DNA of 64,000 nucleotides from Flavobacterium jumunjinense (GTDB lineage: Bacteria; Bacteroidota; Bacteroidia; Flavobacteriales; Flavobacteriaceae): NCBI RefSeq assembly GCF_021650975.2, contig NZ_CP091285.1:2046001-2110000 (forward strand), given 5' to 3'. Positions 17,596 to 27,091 of this stretch are shown here, piece by piece. A program made the position numbers and the translations under genes. Below the pieces are notes generated by a model that worked only from the letters and a program-made list of their open reading frames with translations, made no database searches and was not told the origin of the DNA. Within the stretch, counting starts at the first letter, position 1; each line of letters starts with the position of its first letter.

Positions 17596-17853
17596 TTGTG
17601 GAATTATTGTACTGATCATTTTTTTAGCTTTATCTAAACTTACTTTCTCAAACCATTCATTTTCTGGTTGAAAAAATACAATTGGAGCACTTTTGCATCG
17701 ATTGGAACATTCCATCTTGAAGATTTCAATATCTTGTTTTAGGTTGTTTTCTTTAATAGTATTTTTGAAATATTTGCGAACTTCTTTGTGTTTACCACAC
17801 TTGCTACCATTACAGATAAATAATGCCTTTGCAGGGAATTCTATTTTACTCAT
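17584..17853 (-). CDS. (2Fe-2S) thioredoxin-like ferredoxin domain protein
   Basis: 89 residues from MSKIEFPAKALFICNGSKCG. An upstream in-frame ATG at 17892 would add 13 residues that do not look like the family. The four cluster ligands match thioredoxin-like [2Fe-2S] proteins: CNGSKC near the N-terminus and CSNRC about 45 residues later, the second followed by KSAPIVFFQPENEWF. Such proteins carry electrons; the partner is unknown. The gene converges on ferritin, so an iron-related role is possible but rests only on position. Confidence 0.82.
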   Translation of the reverse strand: MSKIEFPAKALFICNGSKCGKHKEVRKYFKNTIKENNLKQDIEIFKMECSNRCKSAPIVFFQPENEWFEKVSLDKAKKMISTIIPQKNS

Positions 17854-17918
17854 AAAATGTGAATTTTGAATATTATATCTAGAAATAGACATATGAAATT
17901 AACTAAATTTTTGACATG

Positions 17919-17955
17919 AAAAAGCCTCAATTTATAATTTAAAATGAGGCTTTTT
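17919..17955 (-). terminator. Terminator (minus strand) of the sorting-domain protein
   Basis: An 11-bp stem (AAAAAGCCTCA with TGAGGCTTTTT) around a 15-nt AT loop lies just after the gene that ends at 17965. Confidence 0.75.
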
Positions 17956-17964
17956 TAATTTTTA

Positions 17965-18876
17965 TTATTCTTTTATAATTTTTCCTTCTTGTTTATAATT
18001 AGATCCATTAGTTATAATGTATGAATATATACCAGGGATATTTTTTTCTATGTTTAGAGGTTTGTCAATTGTCTGATTCTTTATAATTTGAACTCCGTTG
18101 TTATCGTAAATATTAATTATAAAATTACTTAGCTCTTCACCTTCGAAGTTAATTAATGATTTTGTTGGATTTGGAAAAATTTTTATTTTATCCTCATTGA
18201 AGGTATTTTTTTTATTAAGTTGTTTAGGACTTCCTTGGTCAAAAAAGTTTTCAAATATTTCTACTGGAGGACAATCATTTTTGTATGATATTTTGGCGTA
18301 AATTCCAACGCTACTTCCTCCAGTGCAATTAGGACCAGTAAAAGACAAGTGGAAAGGGTTATTAAATGGACCATTTAATGTTCCAAAATATTGCCCTGAA
18401 AGTGGGGCGGTGTTAAACGTTGCCCCGTTTAGCTCAATGTATATATTTGAAACGTTACTCCAGTCGATTTCGCAGGTAGATGATGTTTCGAACCTAACAG
18501 TACCTCCTCCATTTCCTGCCGGTCTACATTCATAAAAACCAGTCAAGATTGGAGCGCAACATGTTGTGTTAGGATTACATGTTCCTTTTAATACACAAGT
18601 ATGACATCCATTCTCGTCAAAATAAGTTAATTGCAAGTCAAAACTTCCACTACCTAAAGCTAGAATTGAAACTGAACTATTCTGGTCAGATCCAACTATT
18701 TCTATGTTAGAAGTTATTGTATCCCAGTCATAGCAATTAGAGCATTGCGCATTTGCAGGAATAGAGTAGGTTTGGGTTTGACCAACAATTATTTCTGAGG
18801 GTCCATTAATTAAACATTGTGAATTAGCGTAATTAATGGTTAGACTAATTAAAACTAGATAAAAAAGATTTTTCAT
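17965..18876 (-). CDS. Secreted protein with type IX sorting domain
   Basis: 303 residues with a signal peptide (FYLVLISLTINYANSQ). The middle is a cysteine-rich beta-sandwich region that starts with a PKD-like stretch (INGPSEIIVGQTQTYSIP) and has paired cysteines (CSNCYDW, CHTC, CCAP). The last roughly 75 residues are a type A T9SS sorting domain: IKIFPNPTKSLINFEGEELS, a central INIYDNNGVQI strand, and the basic end EGKIIKE. The function of the cargo is unknown. The protein is secreted through the type IX system and probably surface-bound or released. Confidence 0.88.
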   Translation of the reverse strand: MKNLFYLVLISLTINYANSQCLINGPSEIIVGQTQTYSIPANAQCSNCYDWDTITSNIEIVGSDQNSSVSILALGSGSFDLQLTYFDENGCHTCVLKGTCNPNTTCCAPILTGFYECRPAGNGGGTVRFETSSTCEIDWSNVSNIYIELNGATFNTAPLSGQYFGTLNGPFNNPFHLSFTGPNCTGGSSVGIYAKISYKNDCPPVEIFENFFDQGSPKQLNKKNTFNEDKIKIFPNPTKSLINFEGEELSNFIINIYDNNGVQIIKNQTIDKPLNIEKNIPGIYSYIITNGSNYKQEGKIIKE

Positions 18877-18956
18877 TTTAAAATATTGTTTATTTGTTAA
18901 TCACAAATTTATCGTTTTTTTAATTAAATTTGAAAAAAATCTGTTTTTTATAAAAT

Positions 18957-21575
18957 TTATTCTTTCTTTTTCTTTCCACCAAGAAGGCCACCAAGAACAT
19001 TTTTAACCTCGTTTTTCACACTTTCTTTAGGTGTTGTAGTTGTCTTTGTAGAATCAGTAGTTGTTGCATTTGCGTTATTACTACTTCCTCCAAGTAAATT
19101 AGTTAAAGCACTAGTTCCTTGTCCTAGTAACTTGTCTTTTTGCATTTGAACAATTTGCGATGCAATATTTGTAGTTGCTTGCTTTAAATCTGTTTTAACA
19201 GTTGGTTTACTAAAGTTTCCACCTAAGTTTGCAGTAATAGGAACGTTTTGTAACTTTTGTTGATCAGCTGGTGATAATTTAGCTAATAATGAAGTTACTT
19301 CTGTACCTAAATATTTTGCAGGAACATCAAACTTAACATCATAATTCATCGATTGATCAAAACCATGTGTTCCTCCAACTACCATATTGATGTCTTGGTA
19401 TTTTACATTCATTGGTTTTAAAGCAACTTTTCCATCTTTAAAAGAAAGAGACGCTTTAATATCGTTTAGGTTTAATTTGCTAGGGTCTAAAAATTTGACA
19501 TTAGAACTCAAGGCTGTTAAAAGTGTTGAGCCATTCTCATTTACTGTTGCAGATAATAACTGACCTAATAAATCACCAGAAAGTGTTTTTAAATCAGGAG
19601 TCATATCATTTGTAAGGTTACCCGATAATTTGATAGTAGAATTTAATTTTCCACTAATTGCACCAGCTATAGGAGCAATGCTTTTTAACATGTCTAATTG
19701 TGTAAATGATTCAGCGATGTTTACCGCATTTAAACCTAAATCCATATTAAACTTTGGAGTATTTCCTTTTGTAGAAACAGTTCCTGTTAAGCCAATGTTT
19801 CCACCGAAAATATCCATTTTTAAGTTACTTAATGTAACTGCTTCATCTTTAATTCCTAAATTCCCAGAAACATTTTTTAAATTTAAATTATCATAAACAA
19901 CAGTTCCAGCCTTAGCCGTTAAATTACAATCTAAGAAAGAAGGAATTTTTACTGCTTCTGTAGATTTTGTACCTTCCTCTGTAGTTGTTGTACTTGGAGC
20001 CATAAAATCTGAAACTACTAATTTTGTAGAGTTCATGTTGAAGTTTCCTTTTAAAACTTGATTCTTAAACAAGAAACCATAGAAATTATCTAAAGCACCA
20101 GACACTTGAATGTCAGATTCACCAGTTTTAGCATCAAACTCATTTAATTTAATTTGATTTGGATTAAATGTAATCGATGTGTTTTTAATTTCGAATGGTT
20201 TTGCCATTTCTGGTCCTTCATATTTAAATCCACTTAGCGAAACATTTCCAGCATTTTGTATGTTTTGATATTGACTAGTTTCTACCGATTTCATATCGAA
20301 TTTAGTAGTTACATCTGCTTTAAGAATACCTGTTAAAGGTTTGTCTAACTGCACAGGGTAGGCCTTAGTAACATTCGCTAAATTAATTGTTCCTTTTAAA
20401 GCAGCATCTACTAGAATGTTTTCTGTTAAATTTCTAACATTTGCTTTAGCATTAAATACGTCTTGGTCAATAGTAAACGAAAGTTGGTCTAAATTCACAT
20501 AGGTATCGTTCATAATACCTGTTTCGTTTACAATGTGAGTATCAATAATTATATTTTTAACCGATTTAGGTAAATCAGGATATTGGAATGACGCATTGTT
20601 AGATGCCAATTCTATGTTGAATTTAGGAATCGTAGTTTCGGTTAATTTTCCATCAACTTTTCCGCTAACTGTAAATTCTCCTGTAGTTTTTACTTGATTC
20701 ACACTTCCTGCATAAGCTTCAGGTATTAAACCTAAGAAGTTTTTAAAGTCTGAAGTTGGAGTTTTAAAAGATAAATCATACAATTGTCCATCTTCTAGCA
20801 TCTGAATGAAACCATTAAATTCTAAAGGTAATTGGTTAATTAATGCTTTGTTATTTTTGAATTCATATTTGCTTTTATCTAAATCGATACCTAAAACGGC
20901 GTCTAAAGACAAAGCAACATTTTTCATGAAATTCGTGTTGTCCATTTCGAAAGACACTTTTGTAGTGGTCTTGGTGTCTAAATCTAATTTTTGTGCAGCA
21001 AAGTTTCCTTTTCCTTGATGATTGATGCTGTCTAGTACCATTTTCATGTTAGAAGCTTGATCAACAAAAGAGAAACGCATATTGTTTACAGCATATTCTT
21101 GAATGTTTAACGCAAAAGGTTTGCTTTCTTCTTTCGATTTGTCTTCTTCTTGGTTTTTTAAAGCAATATCAAAGTTACCTAATCCATCTTTGTTAAAAAT
21201 TACATTAACAACTGCATTAGTACTACTAAAGCCTTGAAGATTCATTGGTTCGTTTTCTCCTTTGAATAGTTCTTTAATACTCATCCTTAAATTAAGTTCG
21301 CCCGAATAAAATAAGGTGTCACCTTCAAAAGGAGCTTTGTTTATTATACTTAATTTGTCGATAGTAACATTTGCATTTGGAAAACTTTTAAACAAGCTTA
21401 AATCTACATCTTCAAAAGCAACTTTCGCATCTACGTTTTCATTTATAGATTTTAAAACTAAAGCTTTAATTTTATCTTTAAAAATAAATGGAGCAGCAGC
21501 GAGTGCAATAATAGCAACTAAAAGAAATATTCCCAATCCTTTTAGTAGTTTTTTGAAATTGAATTTTTTAGACAT
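18957..21575 (-). CDS. AsmA-family protein (AsmA-like C-terminal domain)
   Basis: 872 residues. One N-terminal membrane anchor (LLKGLGIFLLVAIIALAAAP, about residues 9-28) precedes a long repetitive beta-rich periplasmic body. The body has the AsmA opening (INENVDAKVAFEDVDLSLFK) and C-terminal AsmA pattern (LSGDLLGQLLSATV to LNLNDIKASLSFKDGKVALK). The tail (about 815-872) is a low-complexity Thr/Asn/Lys segment. AsmA-like proteins belong to the VPS13/TamB-like lipid-bridge superfamily and are thought to move phospholipids to the outer membrane or influence its assembly. It is 80 bp upstream of the sorting-domain gene on the same strand. Confidence 0.9.
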   Translation of the reverse strand: MSKKFNFKKLLKGLGIFLLVAIIALAAAPFIFKDKIKALVLKSINENVDAKVAFEDVDLSLFKSFPNANVTIDKLSIINKAPFEGDTLFYSGELNLRMSIKELFKGENEPMNLQGFSSTNAVVNVIFNKDGLGNFDIALKNQEEDKSKEESKPFALNIQEYAVNNMRFSFVDQASNMKMVLDSINHQGKGNFAAQKLDLDTKTTTKVSFEMDNTNFMKNVALSLDAVLGIDLDKSKYEFKNNKALINQLPLEFNGFIQMLEDGQLYDLSFKTPTSDFKNFLGLIPEAYAGSVNQVKTTGEFTVSGKVDGKLTETTIPKFNIELASNNASFQYPDLPKSVKNIIIDTHIVNETGIMNDTYVNLDQLSFTIDQDVFNAKANVRNLTENILVDAALKGTINLANVTKAYPVQLDKPLTGILKADVTTKFDMKSVETSQYQNIQNAGNVSLSGFKYEGPEMAKPFEIKNTSITFNPNQIKLNEFDAKTGESDIQVSGALDNFYGFLFKNQVLKGNFNMNSTKLVVSDFMAPSTTTTEEGTKSTEAVKIPSFLDCNLTAKAGTVVYDNLNLKNVSGNLGIKDEAVTLSNLKMDIFGGNIGLTGTVSTKGNTPKFNMDLGLNAVNIAESFTQLDMLKSIAPIAGAISGKLNSTIKLSGNLTNDMTPDLKTLSGDLLGQLLSATVNENGSTLLTALSSNVKFLDPSKLNLNDIKASLSFKDGKVALKPMNVKYQDINMVVGGTHGFDQSMNYDVKFDVPAKYLGTEVTSLLAKLSPADQQKLQNVPITANLGGNFSKPTVKTDLKQATTNIASQIVQMQKDKLLGQGTSALTNLLGGSSNNANATTTDSTKTTTTPKESVKNEVKNVLGGLLGGKKKKE

Positions 21576-21679
21576 AATGTTTGTTTTTTTGCCGAATTAG
21601 ACTTTAATGAGTACAAATGTAATACACAATTGAAAAAGAATATATTAAGATTCCGATAATTTTTTTATCGAAACTCAAT

Positions 21680-22387
21680 TTAATCAATTTTGAGCTCTTC
21701 GTTAACTTTTAGATTGAATTTTTTTCTAAAAAAGTAAACGGCTAGATACATAAAAGGTGTATCTATAAAAGCAATTATAATTTTAAAAAGAAATCCACTG
21801 ATGAATAAAGGTACAAATAATTCCCATTTTAAAATATCAAAAGCACATAATAAAAACAAAACTGAGAGTGTGTCAATAGCTTGTGAAGTCATTGTTGAAA
21901 AATTATTTCTAAGCCATAATTTTTTACCTTTTGTTTTGGTTTTCCAGAAATGATACACATGAATGTCTATATATTGTGCGAAAAGATAAGCTAACATTGA
22001 AGCAATTACTGCTTTAGATGATTGACCGAAAACTTTGGTGAAAAGTTCATTGTTAACAGGAGAATAGTCTAATGCAGGAACATAATTAGCTATAAAAACA
22101 ATGACAAGTGAAAAAACAGAAGCAAAAATACCTGTTGTAACGACTTGATTTGCTTTTTTCTTTCCATAAATTTCTGAGATAATATCAGTTACTAAAAACG
22201 TAATTGGGTAAGGAATTATTCCAACAGAAATTTCAAATAATTTGGCTCCAAAAATTTCTAGGTCTCCAAAAGGATACCAATAGAAAAATTTTTGAAAAAT
22301 GAGATTAGAAACAACAAGCGAACAAATAAAAAGCCCTGCTAGGATTAAGTAGATACGTTGTGCTAAAAGTTTGTCATTAATACTCAT
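21680..22387 (-). CDS. Queuosine precursor transporter (YhhQ family)
   Basis: 235 residues with about six transmembrane segments. The family pattern is clear: VSVGIIPYPITFLVTDIISEIYGKKKANQVV (shown in two parts, VGIIPYPITFLVTDIISE and IYGKKKANQVV) and the late FISGFLFKIIIAFIDTPFMY. YhhQ proteins import queuosine precursors (preQ0/preQ1) for tRNA-G34 modification. No other queuosine genes are in the window. The gene is bounded by its own terminator-free gap and by the sppA terminator. Confidence 0.88.
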   Translation of the reverse strand: MSINDKLLAQRIYLILAGLFICSLVVSNLIFQKFFYWYPFGDLEIFGAKLFEISVGIIPYPITFLVTDIISEIYGKKKANQVVTTGIFASVFSLVIVFIANYVPALDYSPVNNELFTKVFGQSSKAVIASMLAYLFAQYIDIHVYHFWKTKTKGKKLWLRNNFSTMTSQAIDTLSVLFLLCAFDILKWELFVPLFISGFLFKIIIAFIDTPFMYLAVYFFRKKFNLKVNEELKID

Positions 22388-22418
22388 CTTATCAAAATTA
22401 ATAAATGCAAGTATACTA

Positions 22419-22457
22419 AAAAAGCTATTTCAAATTATTAAAATGAAATAGCTTTTT
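22419..22457 (-). terminator. Terminator of sppA (minus strand)
   Basis: A 14-bp perfect stem (AAAAAGCTATTTCA and complement) with an AT-rich loop and terminal T/A run, between sppA and the transporter gene. Confidence 0.8.
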
Positions 22458-22479
22458 GTAATGACTTTATAACGAAATG

Positions 22480-24246
22480 TTATTTTATTTTCAACTCGAA
22501 AGGCATCATAGCTTGTACACCTTTTAATTGATTTGCTCTTTTAATTTGTTGTAGTAACTCATAGCTTTCTACTCCAATTTGTTCTTTTAGCAAATCTTCT
22601 TTAGATTGAAACATTGAAATCCCTGTAAGACTTCCTAACAAATCTTCGAAATTCTTTTCATATTCAGGGAAATTTTCCGTTTTGTAGTCTTTAATTTTAG
22701 CCAATTTTGCAGCATGTTTCAAAGCATCGTCAAGTCCTCCTAATTCATCCACTAATCCATTTTTCAATGCATCAGTACCTGTCCAAACTCTTCCTTGCGC
22801 AATAGAATCAACTTGTGCAGTTGTCATTTTTCTTCCAGTAGCCACTCTGCTTAAGAAAGTAGCATAGATTGTTTCGATACTTTCTAATGTGAAAGCTTTG
22901 AATTTTTCATCAGCTGGTTCAAAAACACTATATCCAGAAGCATTATCATGCGTTCTAACTTGTTCTGCATTAACACCAATATTTTTAGCTAATTGATTCA
23001 TGTTTGGTAACATTCCAAACACACCAATTGATCCTGTAATTGTACTTGGTTCTGCAAAAATTCTATCTGCATTACAAGCAATATAATAACCACCAGAAGC
23101 AGCTACATTACCCATAGAAACTACAACAGGTTTTACTTTTTTAGTAATTTCAATTTCTCTCCAAATCAATTCAGAAGTTAAAGCACTTCCACCTGGACTA
23201 TCCACACGAAGCACAATCGCTTTTACATTTTCATCGTTTCTAGCATCTTCTAAAGAACGTTTAATTGATCCTTCACCAATAATATTAATATCACCTTCAC
23301 CACCTCTAATTTCTCCTTGTGCGTAGACAACAGCGATAATATCTTTGGTTTTGTAGTCTTTAGATGAAGTTGCTACTTTTTTAGCATAATCTAAAATGCT
23401 CACTTTATTATAGTCTTCGTTTAATTCTACTTTTAATCTGTTTTTAATTGCATTATGATACTCATCTTCATAGCTTACTTTGTCTACTAAGTTTTTTGCT
23501 AATGCTAATTCGGGTGTTCTTGCTCCTAAAGTATTTGCAATCATATTTAAACTGTCGACAGAAATTTTTCTACTTACAGAAATATCTGTAACAATAGTGT
23601 TCCAAACTGAATTTAAAAGAACGGTAATTTGCTCTCTGTTTTCTGGACTCATTTCTTGTAATAAATAAGGCTCTACAGCACTTTTATATTTTCCATGACG
23701 AATAACTTCCATTTTAACACCTGTTTTTTCTTGTAATTCTTTCATGAATAACATTTCAGTTGCCAAACCTTTAAAGTCTAATTCACCAATTGGATTCAAG
23801 TAGATAGAATCGGCAACAGAGTTTAAATAGTAATCATTTTGAGAAATAACATCAGAGTAGGCCACAACGAATTTCCCCGATTTTTTAAAGTCTTCTAATT
23901 TATCACGTAGTGCTTTGCTTTGTGCTAACCCTAATTGCGACTGGTTTTTTAAAATAGAGATTCCTTTAATATTGTTGTCTTTTTTTGCTTCTTCAATGGC
24001 TTTTAAAATATCAATTAAACCATTATGATTGGTTTCAAAATAATTAAACTCTTTAAAGTTTACTTTTCCTGCATAATCAAGATTTACTTTAGATAAGTCT
24101 AATTCAATAACCGAATTCGTTTTTACTTTAACCTTGTCATTATCGCCACCCATTATTGCTCCAATAAATATGATTCCAAAGAAGAAAACCATACAGAATA
24201 CAAATATTCCAATAACAGTAGATAATACGTTTCCTAAAAATTTCAT
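22480..24246 (-). CDS. sppA: Signal peptide peptidase SppA, 67K type
   Basis: 588 residues. One N-terminal transmembrane segment (STVIGIFVFCMVFFFGIIFI) is followed by two tandem S49 peptidase domains, as expected for the long form. The catalytic dyad is visible: Lys in RHGKYKSAVEPYL in the first domain, and Ser in the VDSPGGSALTSELIW plus GNVAASGGYYIA region of the second. It cleaves signal peptide remnants in the cytoplasmic membrane. It is divergent from the folK fusion gene and monocistronic on the evidence of the downstream terminator. Confidence 0.95.
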   Translation of the reverse strand: MKFLGNVLSTVIGIFVFCMVFFFGIIFIGAIMGGDNDKVKVKTNSVIELDLSKVNLDYAGKVNFKEFNYFETNHNGLIDILKAIEEAKKDNNIKGISILKNQSQLGLAQSKALRDKLEDFKKSGKFVVAYSDVISQNDYYLNSVADSIYLNPIGELDFKGLATEMLFMKELQEKTGVKMEVIRHGKYKSAVEPYLLQEMSPENREQITVLLNSVWNTIVTDISVSRKISVDSLNMIANTLGARTPELALAKNLVDKVSYEDEYHNAIKNRLKVELNEDYNKVSILDYAKKVATSSKDYKTKDIIAVVYAQGEIRGGEGDINIIGEGSIKRSLEDARNDENVKAIVLRVDSPGGSALTSELIWREIEITKKVKPVVVSMGNVAASGGYYIACNADRIFAEPSTITGSIGVFGMLPNMNQLAKNIGVNAEQVRTHDNASGYSVFEPADEKFKAFTLESIETIYATFLSRVATGRKMTTAQVDSIAQGRVWTGTDALKNGLVDELGGLDDALKHAAKLAKIKDYKTENFPEYEKNFEDLLGSLTGISMFQSKEDLLKEQIGVESYELLQQIKRANQLKGVQAMMPFELKIK

Positions 24247-24364
24247 TTTCTATTCATTTAATTTTATACACCATAAGTCTTATAAACTTATAAAATGTTA
24301 CATGTTCATAAAAAAATAGAAAACCTAAATAAGAAACCTAAAATTGTTCGTTATTTTGCCACAG

Positions 24365-25507
24365 ATGAAAAAACAACATCAAATTATCGTTTCAATAGGT
24401 AGTAATCAGGGTAATCGTTTAGAGCACCTAATTACGGCTATTTCTTTAATTCATAAGGAAGTAGCAACTGTTATTAAGGTCTCTAAAGTATACGAAACAC
24501 CCTCTTGGGGGTTCGAAAGTGATGCTTTCTATAATGGTGCTTTAATGGTGCATTCTAATAAATCGGCTCAGAAAATTTTATCTCTTTTATTAAAAATAGA
24601 AAAAAAGATGGGTCGTAGTCGTACAAAAGAGAGCGGATATGAAGCTAGGATTATAGATTTAGATATTATTTCTTTTGATGAAGAAGTGATTGAAACCGAA
24701 AATTTACACATTCCGCACCGTCAAATGCAAAACCGAAAATTTGTTTTGTTACCAATGCTTGATTTAAGGGTAGATTGGATACATCCTGTACTTAAAAAGA
24801 GTATAGCCGAATTAATTTTAGAAACTACCGATGAAAGTAATTGCGAAATTGTTGAAAATATAAGTTCCCCAATTGAAGCAATGGGCCTGAATGCTTATAA
24901 CTATATTGCAATTGAAGGAAATATTGGAGCTGGAAAAACAACATTGACAAACAAAATTGCAGAAGATTGTAATGCAAAAGTAGTTTTAGAGCGTTTTGCA
25001 GACAATCCTTTTTTACCAAAATTTTATAAAGATCAAAGTAGGTATGCTTTTCCTTTAGAAATGTCTTTTTTAGCAGATCGATACCAACAATTATCAGACG
25101 ATTTAGCACAATTTGATTTGTTTAAGGATTTTATTGTAGCCGATTATCATATCTTTAAATCTTTGATTTTTGCTAAAGTAACCTTGCAAGAAGATGAATA
25201 TCGATTGTATAAAACAATGTTCGATATTATTAATAAAGAAACGCCCAAGCCCGATTTATATATTTATTTGTATCAAAACACCGAACGATTATTAGATAAT
25301 ATTAAGAAAAGAGGGAGAAGTTATGAACAAGATATTCCAGCAGATTATTTAGAACGAATCAATAAGGGATATTTGGATTATATAAAAACACAATCTGACT
25401 TAAATATATTAATTATTGATGTTTCCGAATTGGACTTTGTAAAGAAGCAAGAAGACTATCTTTATATTTTAGAGATGATAAATGAAAAGATCAAACAAAG
25501 ACAATAA
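24365..25507 (+). CDS. folK: Bifunctional HPPK (FolK) / deoxynucleoside kinase fusion
   Basis: 380 residues from MKKQHQIIVSIGSNQGN. An in-frame ATG at 24344 adds 7 residues. Residues 1-165 are HPPK, which pyrophosphorylates 6-hydroxymethyl-dihydropterin for folate synthesis: GSNQGNR, YETPSWGFESDAFYNG, and the diagnostic ARIIDLDIISFDEE plus IPHRQMQNRKFVLLPM. Residues 178-380 are a deoxynucleoside kinase: P-loop GNIGAGKT at 185-192, VLERFADNPFLPKFY, and the arginine-rich lid NIKKRGRSYEQDIP. The frame is continuous, so this is a real fusion; similar fusions occur in other Bacteroidota. It couples folate and deoxynucleotide salvage, two inputs to thymidylate and DNA synthesis. Confidence 0.92.
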   Translation: MKKQHQIIVSIGSNQGNRLEHLITAISLIHKEVATVIKVSKVYETPSWGFESDAFYNGALMVHSNKSAQKILSLLLKIEKKMGRSRTKESGYEARIIDLDIISFDEEVIETENLHIPHRQMQNRKFVLLPMLDLRVDWIHPVLKKSIAELILETTDESNCEIVENISSPIEAMGLNAYNYIAIEGNIGAGKTTLTNKIAEDCNAKVVLERFADNPFLPKFYKDQSRYAFPLEMSFLADRYQQLSDDLAQFDLFKDFIVADYHIFKSLIFAKVTLQEDEYRLYKTMFDIINKETPKPDLYIYLYQNTERLLDNIKKRGRSYEQDIPADYLERINKGYLDYIKTQSDLNILIIDVSELDFVKKQEDYLYILEMINEKIKQRQ

Positions 25508-25582
25508 AAAATAGGGTGAGTACTACTTTTTCTTTTTTGTCAATCTATTTTAATATGAGATTACTAATTGAAAAAAATAAAA

Positions 25583-26155
25583 ATGCAAAAATTATTCGAT
25601 CATATAAAAAAGTATATCAATATTAATGAAAATGAGTTTCAAGAGATCGCATCATTTTTTGAAACAAAACCAGTTCATAAAAAAGAAGTGTTTTATACAC
25701 CAGGAAGCACATCGTTAAAACACTATTTTGTTTTAGAAGGTTGCGTTCATATGTATTTTGTAAATGATAGAGGTACAGAACAAACTCTTCAATTTGCAAT
25801 TGAGAACTGGTGGATTACAGATTGTTTAGCATTTCAAAATAATAGAAGTTCAGAATTTTTTATTCAAGCAGTTGAGTCATCGGTTATATTGCAAATAGGG
25901 TATAAAGAACAAGAAGAATTACTATTGAAATTTCCTAAAATGGAAATCTATTTTAGGAATATTTATCAAACAGCCTATGGTGCAGCCATAATGAGAATGA
26001 AATACATGTTTAGTTATTCGAAAGAAGAAATTTATTGTAGATTCAAAGAGGCTTTTCCCGAATTTATAAATAATGTTCCTCAATATTTAGTAGCTACCTA
26101 CTTAGGACTTTCTCCTGAATATGTTAGTAAAATAAGGCGAAAAAGCATTTCTTGA
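25583..26155 (+). CDS. Crp/Fnr-family transcriptional regulator
   Basis: 190 residues from the ATG of MQKLFDHIKKYININ; an in-frame TTG 15 bp upstream is less likely. The N-terminal cyclic-nucleotide-binding-like beta-roll is seen (KKEVFYTPGSTSLKHYFVLEGCVHMYFV, quoted in part as FYTPGSTSLKHYFVLEG). The C-terminal helix-turn-helix is VPQYLVATYLGLSPEYVSKI. No FNR-type N-terminal cysteine cluster is present, so it is unlikely to bind an iron-sulfur cluster. The next gene, a DJ-1-like lipoprotein 99 bp downstream, may be its target, a common pairing for this regulator type in Flavobacteriia. Confidence 0.88.
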   Translation: MQKLFDHIKKYININENEFQEIASFFETKPVHKKEVFYTPGSTSLKHYFVLEGCVHMYFVNDRGTEQTLQFAIENWWITDCLAFQNNRSSEFFIQAVESSVILQIGYKEQEELLLKFPKMEIYFRNIYQTAYGAAIMRMKYMFSYSKEEIYCRFKEAFPEFINNVPQYLVATYLGLSPEYVSKIRRKSIS

Positions 26156-26254
26156 ACCAGTTCAATTTTATTGTGATGGAATATAGGTAGTTTTGTTTCT
26201 AGATAATTCTTGTAAAAATACAAGATGAAGAAAATAGAATTAAAAACAAACCTT

Positions 26255-27007
26255 ATGAAAAAGAACTTAGTTATAATATTAATTTTGACAGCTATTTGTA
26301 TTAGTTGTAATTCGGACAAATCAAAGACAACAGTAGAAAAGATTGAAGCCAATAACACAGAAACTAATGCAGCTACTTTAACAAAGCACCTCAAGCCTTT
26401 TAAATCAGAACTCCCAACAATTGGACTTTTAATGTATAATGGAGTGCTTCAAAGTGAAGTTATAGCTACTTCCGATGTTTTTGCAAAGCCAACAGAAGAC
26501 GGAAAGCAACTTTTCAATGTTATAACAATAGCACAAACTAAAAATCCAATTACTACAGAAGAAGGAATGCGATTTGTTCCTGATTACACTTTTGAAAACT
26601 GTCCAAGATTAACAGCCTTATTTGTTCCAAGTGCTTATGATATGTTTGCTCAAGTGCATAACGAACAAATTATTGATTTTATAAAGCTGAAAAGCAAAGA
26701 GACTAAATATATCGTGAGTAATTGTGCAGGAGCTCAATTAATAGGAGCATCAGGAATTGCAGACGGAAGAAAAATAGTTACATGGATTGGTGGTGGTGAT
26801 CAATTACAAAAAGACTATCCAAATTTAAAAGTTCAGGATGATAGTGTAATAACTTTTGTAGAGGACGGAAAATTTAGTTCTTCTAATGGAAATTTAGCAA
26901 GCTATATTTCAGCATTAAATTTATTAGAAAAAATAACAGATGCCGAGCATAGAAAATTTGTAGAAAGTTACCTCTATCTTGATAGACTTCAAAATTGGAA
27001 AAAATAA
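26255..27007 (+). CDS. DJ-1/PfpI-family lipoprotein
   Basis: 250 residues from the ATG of MKKNLVIILILTAICISC; an in-frame ATG at 26225 adds 10 residues before the signal. The Cys of the lipobox is residue 18. The mature part (about 55-245) is a class I glutamine amidotransferase-like fold: IGLLMYNGVLQSEVIATSDV at the first strand and a nucleophile elbow YIVSNCAGAQLIGASGIADG, with Cys in NCAGA, followed by GRKIVTWIGGG. DJ-1/PfpI proteins are usually cytoplasmic hydrolases, deglycases or regulators; here the domain is anchored at the envelope. The substrate is unknown. Confidence 0.85.
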   Translation: MKKNLVIILILTAICISCNSDKSKTTVEKIEANNTETNAATLTKHLKPFKSELPTIGLLMYNGVLQSEVIATSDVFAKPTEDGKQLFNVITIAQTKNPITTEEGMRFVPDYTFENCPRLTALFVPSAYDMFAQVHNEQIIDFIKLKSKETKYIVSNCAGAQLIGASGIADGRKIVTWIGGGDQLQKDYPNLKVQDDSVITFVEDGKFSSSNGNLASYISALNLLEKITDAEHRKFVESYLYLDRLQNWKK

Positions 27008-27091
27008 ATTAAACATAAAAAAAGAGGTCATTACAGTAGTTTTTTTAACTTTAAGACATAAAATAATCAGTATAGAGACAAAAATAAAATA

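Noticed and set aside
24825..25109. 94-codon minus-strand frame inside the folK fusion
   Set aside because: It is antisense to the kinase P-loop region and consists mainly of Leu, Gln and Phe from reversed coding sequence.
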